Of a stretch of 64,000 bases of DNA, positions 43,427 through 54,887 are shown one piece after another. A model generated the notes under the pieces. That model had not been told where the DNA came from and ran no database searches. It saw nothing but the letters and a program-made list of their open reading frames with translations. The stretch comes from Tubiluchus corallicola (Eukaryota > Priapulida > Priapulimorpha > Priapulimorphida > Tubiluchidae). The DNA is taken from positions 1-64,000 of the forward strand of contig JAQGDQ010000905.1 of NCBI GenBank assembly GCA_030141605.1. Reading direction: 5' to 3'. Position 1 is the stretch's first letter. The number at the start of each line of letters is the position of its first letter. The position numbers and the translations under genes are program-made.

Positions 43427-44424
43427 GGCGAAGCAGGCCGCCGACACGGGGAGCACACAGAGCACGCAGACCTCACACGGACGTATACTTACACATTCTC
43501 TTGTATACTTACTTTTTCAGATACGCTTAAACGTTTTCCAGATTTTCACGTTTACTGTAATCATTTCAACTTTCCTTCATACTTTTGTGTTGTAGAATTC
43601 TAAAAAACGTTTACAACATAAGTAATATAAATAGGAACGTATTAAGATTTTACGATACCCTAGGTTGATTGTTTTGTCCCGCCAATCTCTATTGTAAATT
43701 TATGGTTGTTAATGTAATGAGGAGATTAAGCAATTATTTGTGGTGTATTAGAAAAGCTATTAACCTAGGCTGTATGTGGTTATTATTAATTACATGTATT
43801 TGCATATGCTCAAATTCAAACAAATGCTTGTTGTGTAGTAACTTGCGTCTGTGGCACTTATATATATATATTTTCTGAGGAAAATAACATTTTTTTTCTA
43901 AACTGTAACACCCCTCAAACTTTGGGACCCTAGGATACAGCCTTGTTAGCCTATTGGTTGATAATGCTCCTGAATATAAAATGAGTCTGGCAGAAAAATT
44001 TAGTTTGATCTGTAAATTAATTGCATTTATATTGTAATTGTTGTCAGTGAAAGATCACTACAGAGCGAAGCATCTTCTATTAGCTGTTACTGTTTGTAAA
44101 ATAGACATTGCATGTTCAGACATGTTCTTTTTGTTTACTTGCCTTTCTGAGAAGGGTGGTTGACTCGCTAACCTTTGGTTTTTCGCCACCCTTTCTCCCA
44201 TGTTCATTTGTATTTTTGTATATTTTATTGTTAAATTAATGTGAATAATGGAGAAAAATAAAAATTACTAACTTACTTACTTACAGCCAAAACATAATGA
44301 CACTCTACAATTGGATCAGTAATAATCTTTACTCATGTTCTTGTTTAAGATATCTGTATTAATAAATAAATCAAATAAAAAATTAATGGTAAAGATGTTA
44401 ATAATCGGAAGTATTTTAATATTT
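43427..44424 (+). other. Leader region between heat-shock promoter and array
   Basis: No ORF of note. CTTACTTTTTCAG near 43519 is acceptor-like. The segment 43790-43985 is a dispersed repeat shared with 22255-22510. From 44080 to 44285 the sequence ends in AATAAAAATTAC followed by CTTA repeats, like the tail of a non-LTR retroposon. Confidence 0.5.
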
Positions 44425-46502
44425 GTCACATTTGCAAAGAATTTTATAGCTTATGTGACAGTCACTGATTTCAGTCATCTTTATTAATTTAAACTGATAT
44501 TTTATAAATACTGTGACGAAGCTACTGTGACACATTTGCAAAGAATTTTATAGCTTATGTGACAGTCACTGATTTCAGTCATCTTTATTAATTTAAACTG
44601 ATATTTTATAAATACTGTGACGAAGCTACTGTTACACATTTGCAAAGAATTTTATAGCTTATGTGACAGTCATTGATTTCAGTCATCTTTATTAATTTAA
44701 ACTGATATTTTATAAATACTGTGACGAAGCTACTGTGACACATTTGCAAATAATTTTATAGCTTATGTGACAGTCACTGATTTCAGTCATCTTTATTAAT
44801 TTAAACTGATATTTTATAAATACTGTGACGAAGCTACTGTGACACATTTGCAAAGAATTTTATAGCTTATGTGACAGTCACTGATTTCAGTCATCTTTAT
44901 TAATTTAAACTGATATTTTATAAATACTGTGACGAAGCTACTGTTACACATTTGCAAAGAATTTTATAGCTTATGTGACAGTCATTGATTTCAGTCATCT
45001 TTATTAATTTAAACTGATATTTTATAAATACTGTGACGAAGCTACTGTGACACATTTGCAAAGAATTTTATAGCTTATGTGACAGTCACTGAATTCAGTC
45101 ATCTTTATTAATTTAAACTGATATTTTATAAATCCTGTGACGAAGCTACTGTGACACATTTGCAAATAATTTTATAGCTTATGTGACAGTCACTGATTTC
45201 GGTCATCTTTATTAATTTAAACTGATATTTTATAAATCCTTCACGAAGCTACTGTGACACATTTGCAAAGAATTTTATAGCTTATGTGACAGTCACTGTT
45301 TTCAGTCATCTTTATTAATTTAAACTGATATTTTATAAATCCTTCACGAAGCTACTGTGACACATTTGCAAAGAATTTTATCGCTTATGTGACAGTCACT
45401 GATTTCGGTCATCTTTATTAATTTAAACTGATATTTTATAAATCCTTCACGAAGCTACTGTGACACATTTGCAAAGAATTTTATAGCTTATGTGACAGTC
45501 ACTGTTTTCAGTCATCTTTATTAATTTAAACTGATATTTTATAAATCCTGTGGCGAAGCTACTGTTACACATTTGCAAAGAATTTTATAGCTTATGTGAC
45601 AGTCATTGATTTCAGTCATCTTTATTCATTTAAACTGATATTTTATAAATCCTGTGACAAAGCTACTGTGACACATTTGCAAAGAATTTTATAGCTTATG
45701 TGACAGTCACTGAATTCAGTCATCTTTATTAATTTAAACTGATATTTTACAAATCCTGTGACGAAGCTACTGTGACACATTTGCAAATAATTTTATAGCT
45801 TATGTGACAGTCACTGATTTCAGTCATCTTTATTAATTTAAACTGATATTTTATAAATCCTTCACGAAGCTACTGTGACACATTTGCAAAGAATTTTATA
45901 GCTTATGTGACAGTCACTGATTTCGGTCATCTTTATTAATTTAAACTGATATTTTATAAATCCTTCACGAAGCTACTGTGACACATTTGCAAAGAATTTT
46001 ATAGCTTATGTGATAGTCACTGTTTTCAGTCATCTTTATTAATTTAAACTGATATTTTATAAATCCTTCACGAAGCTACTGTGACACATTTGCAAAGAAT
46101 TTTATAGCTTATGTGACAGTCACTGTTTTCAGTCATCTTTATTAATTTAAACTGATATTTTATAAATCCTGTGGCGAAGCTACTGTTACACATTTGCAAA
46201 GAATTTTATAGCTTATGTGACAGTCATTGATTTCAGTCATCTTTATTAATTTAAACTGATATTTTATAAATCCTGTGACAAAGCTACTGTGACACATTTG
46301 CAAAGAATTTTATAGCTTATGTGACAGTCACTGAATTCAGTCATCTTTATTAATTTAAACTGATATTTTATAAATCCTGTGACGAAGCTACTGTGACACA
46401 TTTGCAAATAATTTTATAGCTTATGTGACAGTCACTGATTTCAGTCATCTTTATTAATTTAAACTGATATTTTATAAATCCTGTGACGAAGCTACTGTGA
46501 CA
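44425..46502 (+). repeat. 104-bp satellite array with polyadenylation hexamers
   Basis: About 20 units with TTGCAAAGAATTTTATAGCT, TTATGTGACAGTCA and CATCTTTATTAATTTAAACT. On the - strand every unit contains AATAAA. The last unit runs into the 3' end of the coding region at 46492-47301, supplying its stop codon. Variants ATACTGTGACGAAG and CCTTCACGAAG occur in blocks. Confidence 0.96.
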
Positions 46503-47301
46503 AGCTACGATTCGAAACTGATTCCATGCAAGCTGGTAAAGCCGGCTGAGACTTTAGCAAATCTCCTTTACCATTTTTATGTAACTGTTTGTATGTCTCA
46601 TACACATCCAAGTCTGAATTCCACTGTTCTGCAGCTCTAACAACATCCTCGTCATCTATGCATCCTTCGACCAATTTGGGAAACTCGTCTCTCCGAGCAG
46701 CCAATCTGGCAGCTAGCTCTTTTTTGCAAGCGTGACGATTCTTCTTCCTTTCGCTTTTCGCTAGTGCCTTCAATCTTATAATTTCTCTTTTTACGTGTGC
46801 TTTGCACGCTTCTTTATAAGCTTTCTCGTTCGTCTCGCGCATTGCAATTTCATTCTTAAGCTTCCTAAATGCCTTTTGATTTTCGTTTTCTATCGCCTCC
46901 ATTTCTTTCTTGCGTGTCCTGTACTGACCGTACCTGAAGCTGCCATATGCAATTAACGTTAATAGTATTGTAATCAATGCCGCTATCGCCAAAATCAAGA
47001 GGTTCACGTTTTCTGTCAGTGATATTTGACTTTCCGAACCACTGTCTGCTTTCTGCGGTGAATCAGATGACACAGTCTCTTCATCGCCAGCCTCATCATC
47101 GCCATCATCTCTCTTCTGCATAGTTTTTACAACATTTGACTCATCTTTGACAATGCCAGGTTCATGAAGGTTGCTAACAACATAGTCCACAGTTTGTCTA
47201 TGTCTGGTAAAGCACATTTTTTGCAAGGCTGCATTTGGCAAATTGAAAAATGGTAATGCTAGTACTAAAAGCACAAAAACTTTCATATTTTTTCCATTCA
47301 A
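46492..47301 (-). CDS. Unrecognised single-pass membrane protein, intronless
   Basis: The 269-codon frame has normal-looking codon use and no repeats. Met1 or Met6 begins a signal peptide (MKVFVLLVLALPFFNLPNA). An extracellular part of about 75 residues is rich in Asp, Glu and Ser. A transmembrane helix, NLLILAIAALITILLTLIA, spans about residues 99-118. It is followed by an Arg/Lys stop-transfer stretch and a highly charged, probably coiled-coil cytoplasmic tail with AxxKERKKxxxA-like patterning. I do not recognise a family. The last two codons and the TAG come from the adjoining 104-bp repeat. Upstream (47302-47480) is AT-rich without a clear TATA box. Confidence 0.75.
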   Translation of the reverse strand: MNGKNMKVFVLLVLALPFFNLPNAALQKMCFTRHRQTVDYVVSNLHEPGIVKDESNVVKTMQKRDDGDDEAGDEETVSSDSPQKADSGSESQISLTENVNLLILAIAALITILLTLIAYGSFRYGQYRTRKKEMEAIENENQKAFRKLKNEIAMRETNEKAYKEACKAHVKREIIRLKALAKSERKKNRHACKKELAARLAARRDEFPKLVEGCIDDEDVVRAAEQWNSDLDVYETYKQLHKNGKGDLLKSQPALPACMESVSNRSLSQ

Positions 47302-47714
47302 CTTCCATATTCGAAAATACTATTTGGAATGTATGGCATTTAGAACACACTAATCTCAACTACCATTGTTCTGAAACTTTTGGAATGCGCAGTGTTTGTT
47401 TCAGGACATTTGTGGACAAGGATTAATACTGTAATTAATATTTTACCTGACGGGTTTCATCAATTGTTACCGATTCGTTAATTATCAATTTTTACTAAGG
47501 TATTTGCTGGTTTTGGCATTCATTACTATGTAGCTTTTTATCTGTTTAAGAGTTAAGAGACTACATTACCATCATTAGGGGGGCAGTAATAAATGACTAT
47601 TTGGAAAGTGTAAAACTGCTCGTGCATTATTGATCATTAGTGGATGGTGTAACTGCATACAATTTCAAATTGGACATAACGTTTTTGCAGGGTTTTAGTA
47701 GGTTGTTGTTGCTG
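47302..47714. other. 5' flank of membrane-protein gene
   Basis: No element or ORF recognised. A short TTG tract starts at 47702. Confidence 0.5.
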
Positions 47715-48066
47715 TTGTTGCTGTCATCATTAAAATTGTGTGAGCGGTGCAGTGGGTCAGGTATCGTGTTGACGGTATGAGGGTGGTGTGGGGCGGGTAA
47801 TGTAGTAGGTGTGGTTTGGTGCCGTGTTATGGAATGGCATTGGTATAATTGTGTGGTGACAGTGATGTGGTATGATATAGGGGTGGTATACTGTGGATGG
47901 CATGGTGCGTGTAGCGTTGCTTGGTGTGGTATGAGTGATGCAGTATGGCTGCCGTGGTGTGGCATAGTATGAGTGGTGCGTGGTGTAGCTGTTGCGATGT
48001 GGGTGGTGTGGTGTGGTGTGAAGTGGCATGGATGGTGTAATGCGAGTGATATGACATGGCGGGTGT
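47715..48066 (+). repeat. GGTGTGGT-rich low-complexity tract
   Basis: Irregular GGTGTGGTGTGG, GGCATGG and GGTATGA repeats. The His/Thr/Pro-rich ORFs on the - strand are artefacts. Confidence 0.9.
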
Positions 48067-48512
48067 AGTGACAATAAAGTTTATAATATGAGATAAGCTT
48101 TTTCGGTATTATCTTAATAAACACTGAACGTGTTGAATTCTGATTTGTTCTATAAAGTCTATAACAGTCCACAGGGGCATAATTAGTTGCAGTAAGAGAA
48201 AACTTCGAGCCATACCAACTGGATTTTGTTAATTCAAGATGTGCTGTAATGAGTTAAAAGATATTGACGTTATGTGTCTAGAATACTCATGATTTGGGGC
48301 AAACGACATATGTAAATTCTTCAATCAAATTACAATTAGTTGTTTAGTTACATTGTAAATTAGCTATAGATTACTACAACTCTGTATTGTGAAACCACTA
48401 AATTATGCATAATTGATTTTTGGGTATCCATATTCTTTGGCATCATTTTTTTATTTACATGGAATGGTGCGTTTTGGAATAAAGGAGAAAAATACAGAAC
48501 AAAATTTAAAAT
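48067..48512. other. AT-rich stretch, no gene seen
   Basis: Nothing recognised. Confidence 0.5.
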
Positions 48513-48657
48513 TAAAATGAGATTGAGTTTAAACAATTGTCCGGTCTTCCTTTAAGGTTGAAAAATCAAACTCGTGTTCATTTGGTTGAGGAGCGTGAGT
48601 TTGATTTTTCGACCTTAAAGGAAGACCGGACGATTGTTTAAACTCAATCTCATTTTA
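48513..48657. mobile_element. Palindromic MITE, near-perfect arms
   Basis: Arms of about 63 bp (48513-48575 and 48594-48657) are inverted repeats sharing TTAAAATGAGATTGAGTTTA and GTCTTCCTTTAAGG. The loop is about 20 bp. The outer ends TTAAAATGAG and CTCATTTTAA fit a TA or TTAA target. No coding capacity. Confidence 0.85.
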
Positions 48658-49787
48658 ATATCCTGTCCAAAATATACATTTTCTCGTCTATATAAGTTAG
48701 CAATTGTTTCTTGTATTTGAATAATTAGCTTACAAAGTTAATCAACGGCTATTGCCTACATCAGAAACTAACCACAGTTTGTGCAATGGCAAGCATCACC
48801 CTTTGCGCATCAAGCATGTTTACATAAGTGTTATTTTTCTGCTTAAATGCGTGATGTCACGAAAATTGGCTCACTTCATAATTTAAAAAATGAACTTTCT
48901 ATTTACTTTTTGGAAATTATAAGTTCCACTGTAAACAGGCTGCGAAAATTCAGAGTGAAGACCGAGGAACAACAATGGTACCTTCATAGATAATAAACAA
49001 AGAATTAGTTATTTCAATGGACTCACACATTTGTAGACGGAGTTATAATAAATTTACATCCATATTTGTTTCCTAACTTGACAAGCAAGAATTTTTGAAA
49101 CAGAGACGATGAAAAATGGACAGTTCACAGTTAGTTGTAAGCAAATAAATGCAAACTATGAAACAGAAGTACAGCAGTAGAATAACACACTTCAACATAG
49201 CAATCAAAAAATGTACTCATTGGCACAAGTAGTGCTGGCAATGTAAACAATTGCAAAGCCATTTTCACACTGTTTAAAATTCAATAAAAAAATTTAGCAA
49301 GGATACCAGGTACTTAAGACAAGAAGCTGTCAGCTGTTCACCCAAACATTACTGTGTTATGTTGGACGAAATTGTCTGCAACCGGGAATTTGATTAAAAC
49401 TTTCATTGCCACTAGATGTCTCTGAAAATCCTGCACCAAAATGGACCAAATGGCTTTTTTCTTTGTGTTTGTTGGTTAAAAGAAAAGCAGAGAAGTTGAG
49501 TGGGAAGAGTTGGATTCGGTAAATGGTCTTCAAAGAAAACTCAAATTGAGGACCAAGAAAAATACAAATAAGACAAAAGAAAATGAAAGAGAACATAATA
49601 AAAGTTGGGAGGGTATGTAGCTAACGCACCACATTACTTTAATAATGCAAGTGGTGAGAGTGTCAAAGAATGAAATACTTAAAGCAGCAAACTGGACTGG
49701 GAACTGTTTTAGAATCAAATCCACCAGGAAATACACTTTTACACCTGTGTAATAGATATTGTGGAAGTGGGAATTGTACATTGTAAT
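48658..49787. other. Intergenic with dispersed-repeat pieces
   Basis: The segment 49225-49365 (CAAAGCCATTTTCACACTGT, AGCTGTCAGCTGTTCA, ATTACTGTGTT) resembles 59040-59130 plus 59715-59745, i.e. the same element without the 32-bp expansion. No gene seen. Confidence 0.6.
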
Positions 49788-50184
49788 TAGGTGCTGCCAT
49801 CTATGTGCTAATCTTGTTACATTCTACCAGCTGACTTACCTTCAGTATAATTGTATGGTCCAGTGAATACATACACACTGGTCCTCTCCCTATCTTAAAT
49901 TAATGGTTGTTGTGAAGCCTGTGCAACTCTGCATAGGTCAAGTTCTATACCTGTATACTGACTGTGAAACAGGTTTTACTGACTGTTTTTGCTTTCTAGT
50001 TTTTGCTCAATGTTCAGTGCAGCAGTTTTGCTACTCATGTTTTCTGTAGTTCAATAAACACTTTTCTGTTGTGTGCAGTGCAAATATTTATTATAGATTT
50101 TTGGTTCCTATTCATACTTCTCTGTGCCTAAACTCAATCATAACAAAGTGACTGAACAACAACTTCAAAAATGACTTTCACATA
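49788..50184 (+). mobile_element. 5' LTR of a BEL/Pao element
   Basis: It starts at about AGGTGCTGCCATCTATG, contains an AATAAACACTTTTCTG polyadenylation-like site near 50053, and ends just before TGGTCCTTCAAGCCGA (50185-50200), which has the position and TGG start of a tRNA primer-binding site. The gag region follows. A diverged relative lies at 55575-56040. Confidence 0.7.
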
Positions 50185-50259
50185 TGGTCCTTCAAGCCGA
50201 ATCTGAACCCAGACAGCACACAAGGATAACAATACAGCACTTCTACTTCTGTTGTCAAC

Positions 50260-50936
50260 ATGACAGAGCAAGTGGAGAAAACTAAACGAGTTCGACGAGC
50301 TTTGAGATCTTCTGTTACAAAGGCTACAGCCTTATTAACTGATGAACTAGATAGAGAAATTCCTAGGAAGGAAGAGGTGAGCCTTCTCTTATCACTTGTT
50401 ACGGAAAGTTGAAAATCCTACCATTACAGGTCCTGCTGCACGCACCAGTCGAGCTGACACTCTTTCCGACACTTCAGTATTTCGTTCAGCCGCTGTTACT
50501 CGTTTGCCTAAACTGATACTGCCAAAATTTGATGGCCAGATTTTGGAATGGCTGGCGTTTTGGGAACTGTTTGATGCTGCTGTCCTTTCTCATGGGCATT
50601 TAGCGCCTGTGCAGAAGTTCACTTATTTAAAAGGACAACTCTGCGGTGAGGCTGCCACAGCCATAGCCGGTTTACCTCTTTCCTCAGCCAACTACTCTAT
50701 TGCCATTCAACTACTTGAGTGTTGGTTTGGGTGCAAAGAAGTTCTAATAAGTGCACATATGTCAGCACTTCTTCGATTGCCACCATGCACTTCTCTTGAT
50801 GCGAAGCCACTTTGGAAAGTGCTTGACGAGCTTGACACGAACGTACGGGGTCTTGAAGCCCTAAATGTCACTTCAGATTCTTATGGTCGGTTACTAATAC
50901 CAGTCCTGTTGTTTCGTCTTCCTTCACAGCTCTCGA
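50260..50936 (+). pseudogene. BEL/Pao gag-region remnant
   Basis: A first frame starts at 50260 (RRALRSSVTKATALL) and stops at 50411. A second frame from 50396 carries LPKLILPKFDGQILEW, QKFTYLKGQLCGEAA, and LLIPVLLFRLPSQL, which is the DUF1759-type gag segment of BEL/Pao elements. The coiled-coil between the two parts is shortened. The frame breaks make it non-functional. Confidence 0.88.
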
Positions 50937-50937
50937 T

Positions 50938-51638
50938 CACTTTGGCCCATTGTATCTTGGTGACCAGACCAAAGCATGAGTTCTGCTGTTCACATGTGCC
51001 ATCACTAAAGCCGTACACATGGAAGTTGTCACCTCCCTGAGTGAGAAAGATACTGAACTTGCTGTTCGTCGGTTCTTAGCACGCCGTGGACCCGCTCAGT
51101 TCTACAGCGACAATGCTCGATCATTCGTCAGCTTGGTGAAACACATGCAGAAGAGTCTGTCCTGGTCCTTCATCCCTGAAGCTGCACCCTGGTGGGGAGG
51201 TTACTGGGAGAGACTCATTGGACTGTCAAACCCTCGTGTCGCAAGACACTTCGCAGCACATCCTTATCTCTGCCTGAACTTACCACAGTAGTTACGGAAT
51301 TAGAGGAACGCATCAATAGGCGGCCGCTCGTTTTGTCTGGAGAAGAGCCTTTGACTCCAGGACACTTCATCTTTGGGACTACTCCACCTGCACTTTTGGA
51401 CATAAGCATCCACGATTCACCACCTCCTGAAGATTTACAGAGGAGATGGAGACATCGTCTTACCATCAGCACTCATCTTTGGTCCAGATGGAGGAACGAG
51501 TATCTTCTATCACTACGACAATGGAGAACCAAGTCAAGATTTCCAGCTATTCCTAAAGAAGGAGATATTGTCCTTGTCCATGCCAAGCCTCTCCCTCGAT
51601 GGTGTTGGCCGCTAGGCAAGATCGAATCGCTGATGTAA
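50938..51638 (+). pseudogene. BEL/Pao integrase and C-terminal remnant
   Basis: The sequence jumps from gag straight into the integrase core (FTCAITKAVHMEVV, QFYSDNARSF, APWWGGYWERLIG) with one in-frame stop and one frame shift near 51230. It then reads INRRPL, EPLTPGHFIFG and a final KEGDIVLV-type domain. Protease, reverse transcriptase and RNase H are missing, so an internal deletion of several kilobases ends near 50930. Confidence 0.88.
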
Positions 51639-51744
51639 ACAGCTTGTTTGTATGATTGTATGATTTCTAGATGGAATGTGATAGTATATTGTTAATTTGT
51701 AGGGATTATGTATTTACGCTTAGTATGATAGCTAATAGTAACTT
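51639..51744. other. Junction between BEL/Pao remnant and Penelope-like copy
   Basis: AT-rich, about 100 bp. No 3' LTR follows the integrase remnant here. Confidence 0.5.
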
Positions 51745-53665
51745 TTGTTTTATTATAAATGTAGTAACTGTGAGGTGCTTATTCCATGTTGTTCAATTTT
51801 TTTATTAGAATTTGTTCTTTTATTAGGAACGGGATCGTCAGAGAAATTGTTGTCGAAGTTGTTGAAGGATTTGAGGTTGGGAGGTATTCGAGGTTCCGAG
51901 AATTCATCGTCAAGGGGTTTGGGTGGGAGGTCGTCGAAGCAGGTTAGCAATGAGGTTGGTGATAAGGAGAATGTGGCAGGTATTGAGTTTGATTATTTTA
52001 ATAAGGAAAGTCATGCAGAGAAGGTTGTGACATGGAAGACAGCATCAAAGGCAGTCCGGGAATGTTTATCAGTTGAAAAACACACTCAAGTTGTTTCTAA
52101 AGTAAAGGGTTTGCAAAAGATGGGCTTATCTAGTGTAGCAGTAGGTGTTAGTGGTGGCAAACGTTCTTCTTCTTCTTCTTCTGTGTGCTCTTCCTTGGCA
52201 TTTTCTGGGGAGTATGTAAGTAGTAAAAAGATTGTCTAAATTTAATTCCAAGACAGGTTCATTAGAGTTAAAACCGAAGAATCCTGCAGTTTCTTATGAT
52301 GATCAAAATGAAATTGTGCTTTGTGATGAAGGTAGTTTAGCATGTTGCCAAGAGGGGAGGGTAGTAAGAAGGGGGAAAGTAGTTTGCATAATTCTAGGTT
52401 TGTATGCGTGGTTGGTGGTTCATCTGCAGATAAGGATGTACAAACGGAGGCAATATTAGAGTATGATTCAAAGATTGGTTCAATTTTATGTGTTGTGAAG
52501 ACTTTTTGAAGGAGTAGCCTATTGGGAGTAAAACACGAGAAGGAGGTTAGGGATATATACACACTCTGGTGGTCAGAAAATAGAAAATTATCTTATAAAA
52601 AAGCTGCAGACAAACATGTAGAGCAGACAGAGAGGTCAAGGTGGACTTGGCAGGTGAAACCTAAGCATTATAGCCCTAGTAGAGAGAGTTTGGCTTTCTT
52701 AGATAAAACAGTGTCATGATTTAAAGGAAGATGCATCTGACTTATTTAATCTTTTTGATTTGGTGATTCATGGCATTTGATTCGTGGTATTTTGCATAAG
52801 ATGGAGACACTGGGTGGCAGGCATATGAAGATTTCTTGTTTCAGTTCTAGCACATCAAAACAGGCGGAGGAGTTTGCTCAATTAAGTCGCGGTTATAGTT
52901 GCACTTTTGATTCATTGTTAGTTGAGATTAGGAACTTGATTTCTTTAACAAAAGCAGGGAGGTGCAAGGGTTAGAGGGGGAAGGTTAGATAAAAAATGAA
53001 TTAATTAAATGACTACACTACATGTATGTTAATTTTGTGATTCTTTATATAATTTTGGGTATCTGAAGTCTTGCGTATATGACTTAACTTCCGTTTTTTT
53101 TTTAAAACATTTTGGGGTTGCTTTAATGTTTGCTTTTGTGATTTTTTCACGACATTTGGGTATTTTAGTTTGATGTGTGTGATTTCGTTTGTATTTTTAT
53201 TGATGAAATTCACATTGGTTTAGATTCTTTACAGTTTTGAGCTGCATGTCTTCACATTATTTTTTGTTTTTTTTTTGTTGTTTTAATTCTACTGCATAAG
53301 ATTTTGCTTGAGGTATTATTGATGGAAATGATGCTTATGATGGTTTAATTTTCAAGATTTGGTTATATTTCGCATTATTTTTTCTGATTTTTTTGTATGA
53401 CTTTTTTGTCATTTTAAATTGTTGTGCATAAAATTTAGCTTGTGGTATTGTTGACAGAAATGACGCTTGTGATCGGTTTGATTTTTTAGGATTTGGGTAT
53501 TTTTTATATTACTTCTTTGTGAGTTCTTGTATTTGATTATTTAAATTTGATGTGTGTTTCATTTGCATTACTGTGGATATAAATAATTGCTTATAATTGC
53601 TTTTAAATAAAATTTTTTAAAGAGTCTGCTAAACCCATTGGGCTGCCTTCGGATTTACGGTGCTA
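51745..53665 (+). pseudogene. Penelope-like element, copy 1, 5' part only
   Basis: The frame 51825-52239 (SEKLLSKLLKDLR, NSSSRGLGGR, DKEN, FDYFNKE) matches the first ORF of copy 2 at 61293 in order and spacing. After a frame shift near 52232 it continues with NSKTGSLELKPKNPA and YDDQNEIV. A further 700 bp holds broken coding stretches. The stretch around 53590-53660 again matches copy 2 at 61965-62040. The reverse transcriptase is absent. Confidence 0.65.
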
Positions 53666-53689
53666 TTGCAGGGTTAAGTAAAAAACTTT

Positions 53690-54060
53690 CGGTATTTGAA
53701 GATATAATCTATGATATGGTACTGCAGGGCTGTGATGAGATGAAGTGTAATACTGGCAGGGGAAAACAGCGGACTTCGCAGGTGTGCGTGTGAACGTGGC
53801 TTTATCTAGCACAGACTCGTATTCTGACCTTGTGTTAGTAAAAGCCACTAGTCACGTGCACACCTGAGCTTATAAAAAGGGAAGGTCTGCTGTAGATCCT
53901 TGTCAGTGGTCGTCTCATCTCAGCTCTGTTCACTTCTCACAGGCTTTGCTCTATTCTATTCTGTTCGGTAAGCTATTTGGAATATTTTTGTAATAAACTG
54001 TCATTTTGATTTTATTATTCATTTTGGTTTTGGTTTGGCATTGACTTAGTTGAGACATGC
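53690..54060 (+). mobile_element. LTR-like sequence with TATA box
   Basis: GCTTATAAAAAGGG near 53869 is a TATA box and AATAAACTGTC near 53991 a polyadenylation-like signal. The spacing fits a solo LTR or partial LTR of another family. Ends are not defined. Confidence 0.4.
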
Positions 54061-54300
54061 CGCACGGTGTAGACCGCGGTGCCATCCGTCCTGCGACCGT
54101 TGAAAGTGGACAGCAGTCCAATATAATGCTGCGGGGTCTGCTTTTAAAGCAGATCGAACTAAATTGGAAATACTTTGCGGTCTTCCACCGCTCCACATTG
54201 AATTAAATGTAATTGTTGTTAAATCTTGTCTCAAGATGTTATGTCAGAATGCTGATGATTTAGTTAAACAAAAGATTCTGCAGTATACCATATACTGACT
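54061..54300 (+). pseudogene. Retroelement coding fragment
   Basis: One frame reads ADRTKLEILCGLPPLHIELN and then KSCLKMLCQNADDLVKQK. The first part resembles the segment after the reverse transcriptase in non-LTR elements. Short and truncated, so family is open. Confidence 0.35.
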
Positions 54301-54875
54301 GACTGACATGTTATGAGAGACTCGACTTCATTTTATCTGAAGCAAATAAAAACATTTTCTGCTAATCCAACGTCAAAAAGATAATTAACTGCTATAATGA
54401 AAATGTATAATAATATTATGAAATATGAAGAAATCAAACTTACATCTTTGCCGCATCTTACTAACTTGCTAAAGAGAACTCGACTGACAAAATTTTGTTA
54501 TAAAGCGACACAACGTACTGAACAAGAATGGCTTCTTTCCTATCCTTTCTGTAAAATGAGGCCAATGGCCTATTTCCTGTGCTAGCTCACCTGTCTATCA
54601 ACAGCCTAAATTTGCAATAAACAAACACAAGGAGGCACCACATGCTTATATCCAAAACAGCTACTTTCGGTGACATATAAAACTCTCAATACACCACATG
54701 CTTATATCCAAAACAGTTACTTTCGGTGACGTATAAAGCTCTCAATACATGGAGCACATCCATGGAATAAGCAGTCAATCAGTTTACATCATGGTCATCA
54801 CCAGAGAGAATAAAGCGTTGATAAAGATTTGTTGCCTAGCCGGAATGACCTGAAGCTCGAATTCTGGTTAGCTTA
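54301..54875. other. No gene seen, one short direct repeat
   Basis: CCACATGCTTATATCCAAAA and its following 35 bases occur twice in tandem at 54637-54747. Confidence 0.6.
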
Positions 54876-54887
54876 ACTAATCAGCCT

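Noticed and set aside
47627-48172. His/Thr/Pro-rich ORFs on the - strand
   Set aside because: GGTGTGGT low-complexity tract, no conserved motif.
50938-51638. Host gene derived from an integrase (domestication)
   Set aside because: In-frame stop and frame shift, next to matching gag and LTR remnants; a decayed element is sufficient.
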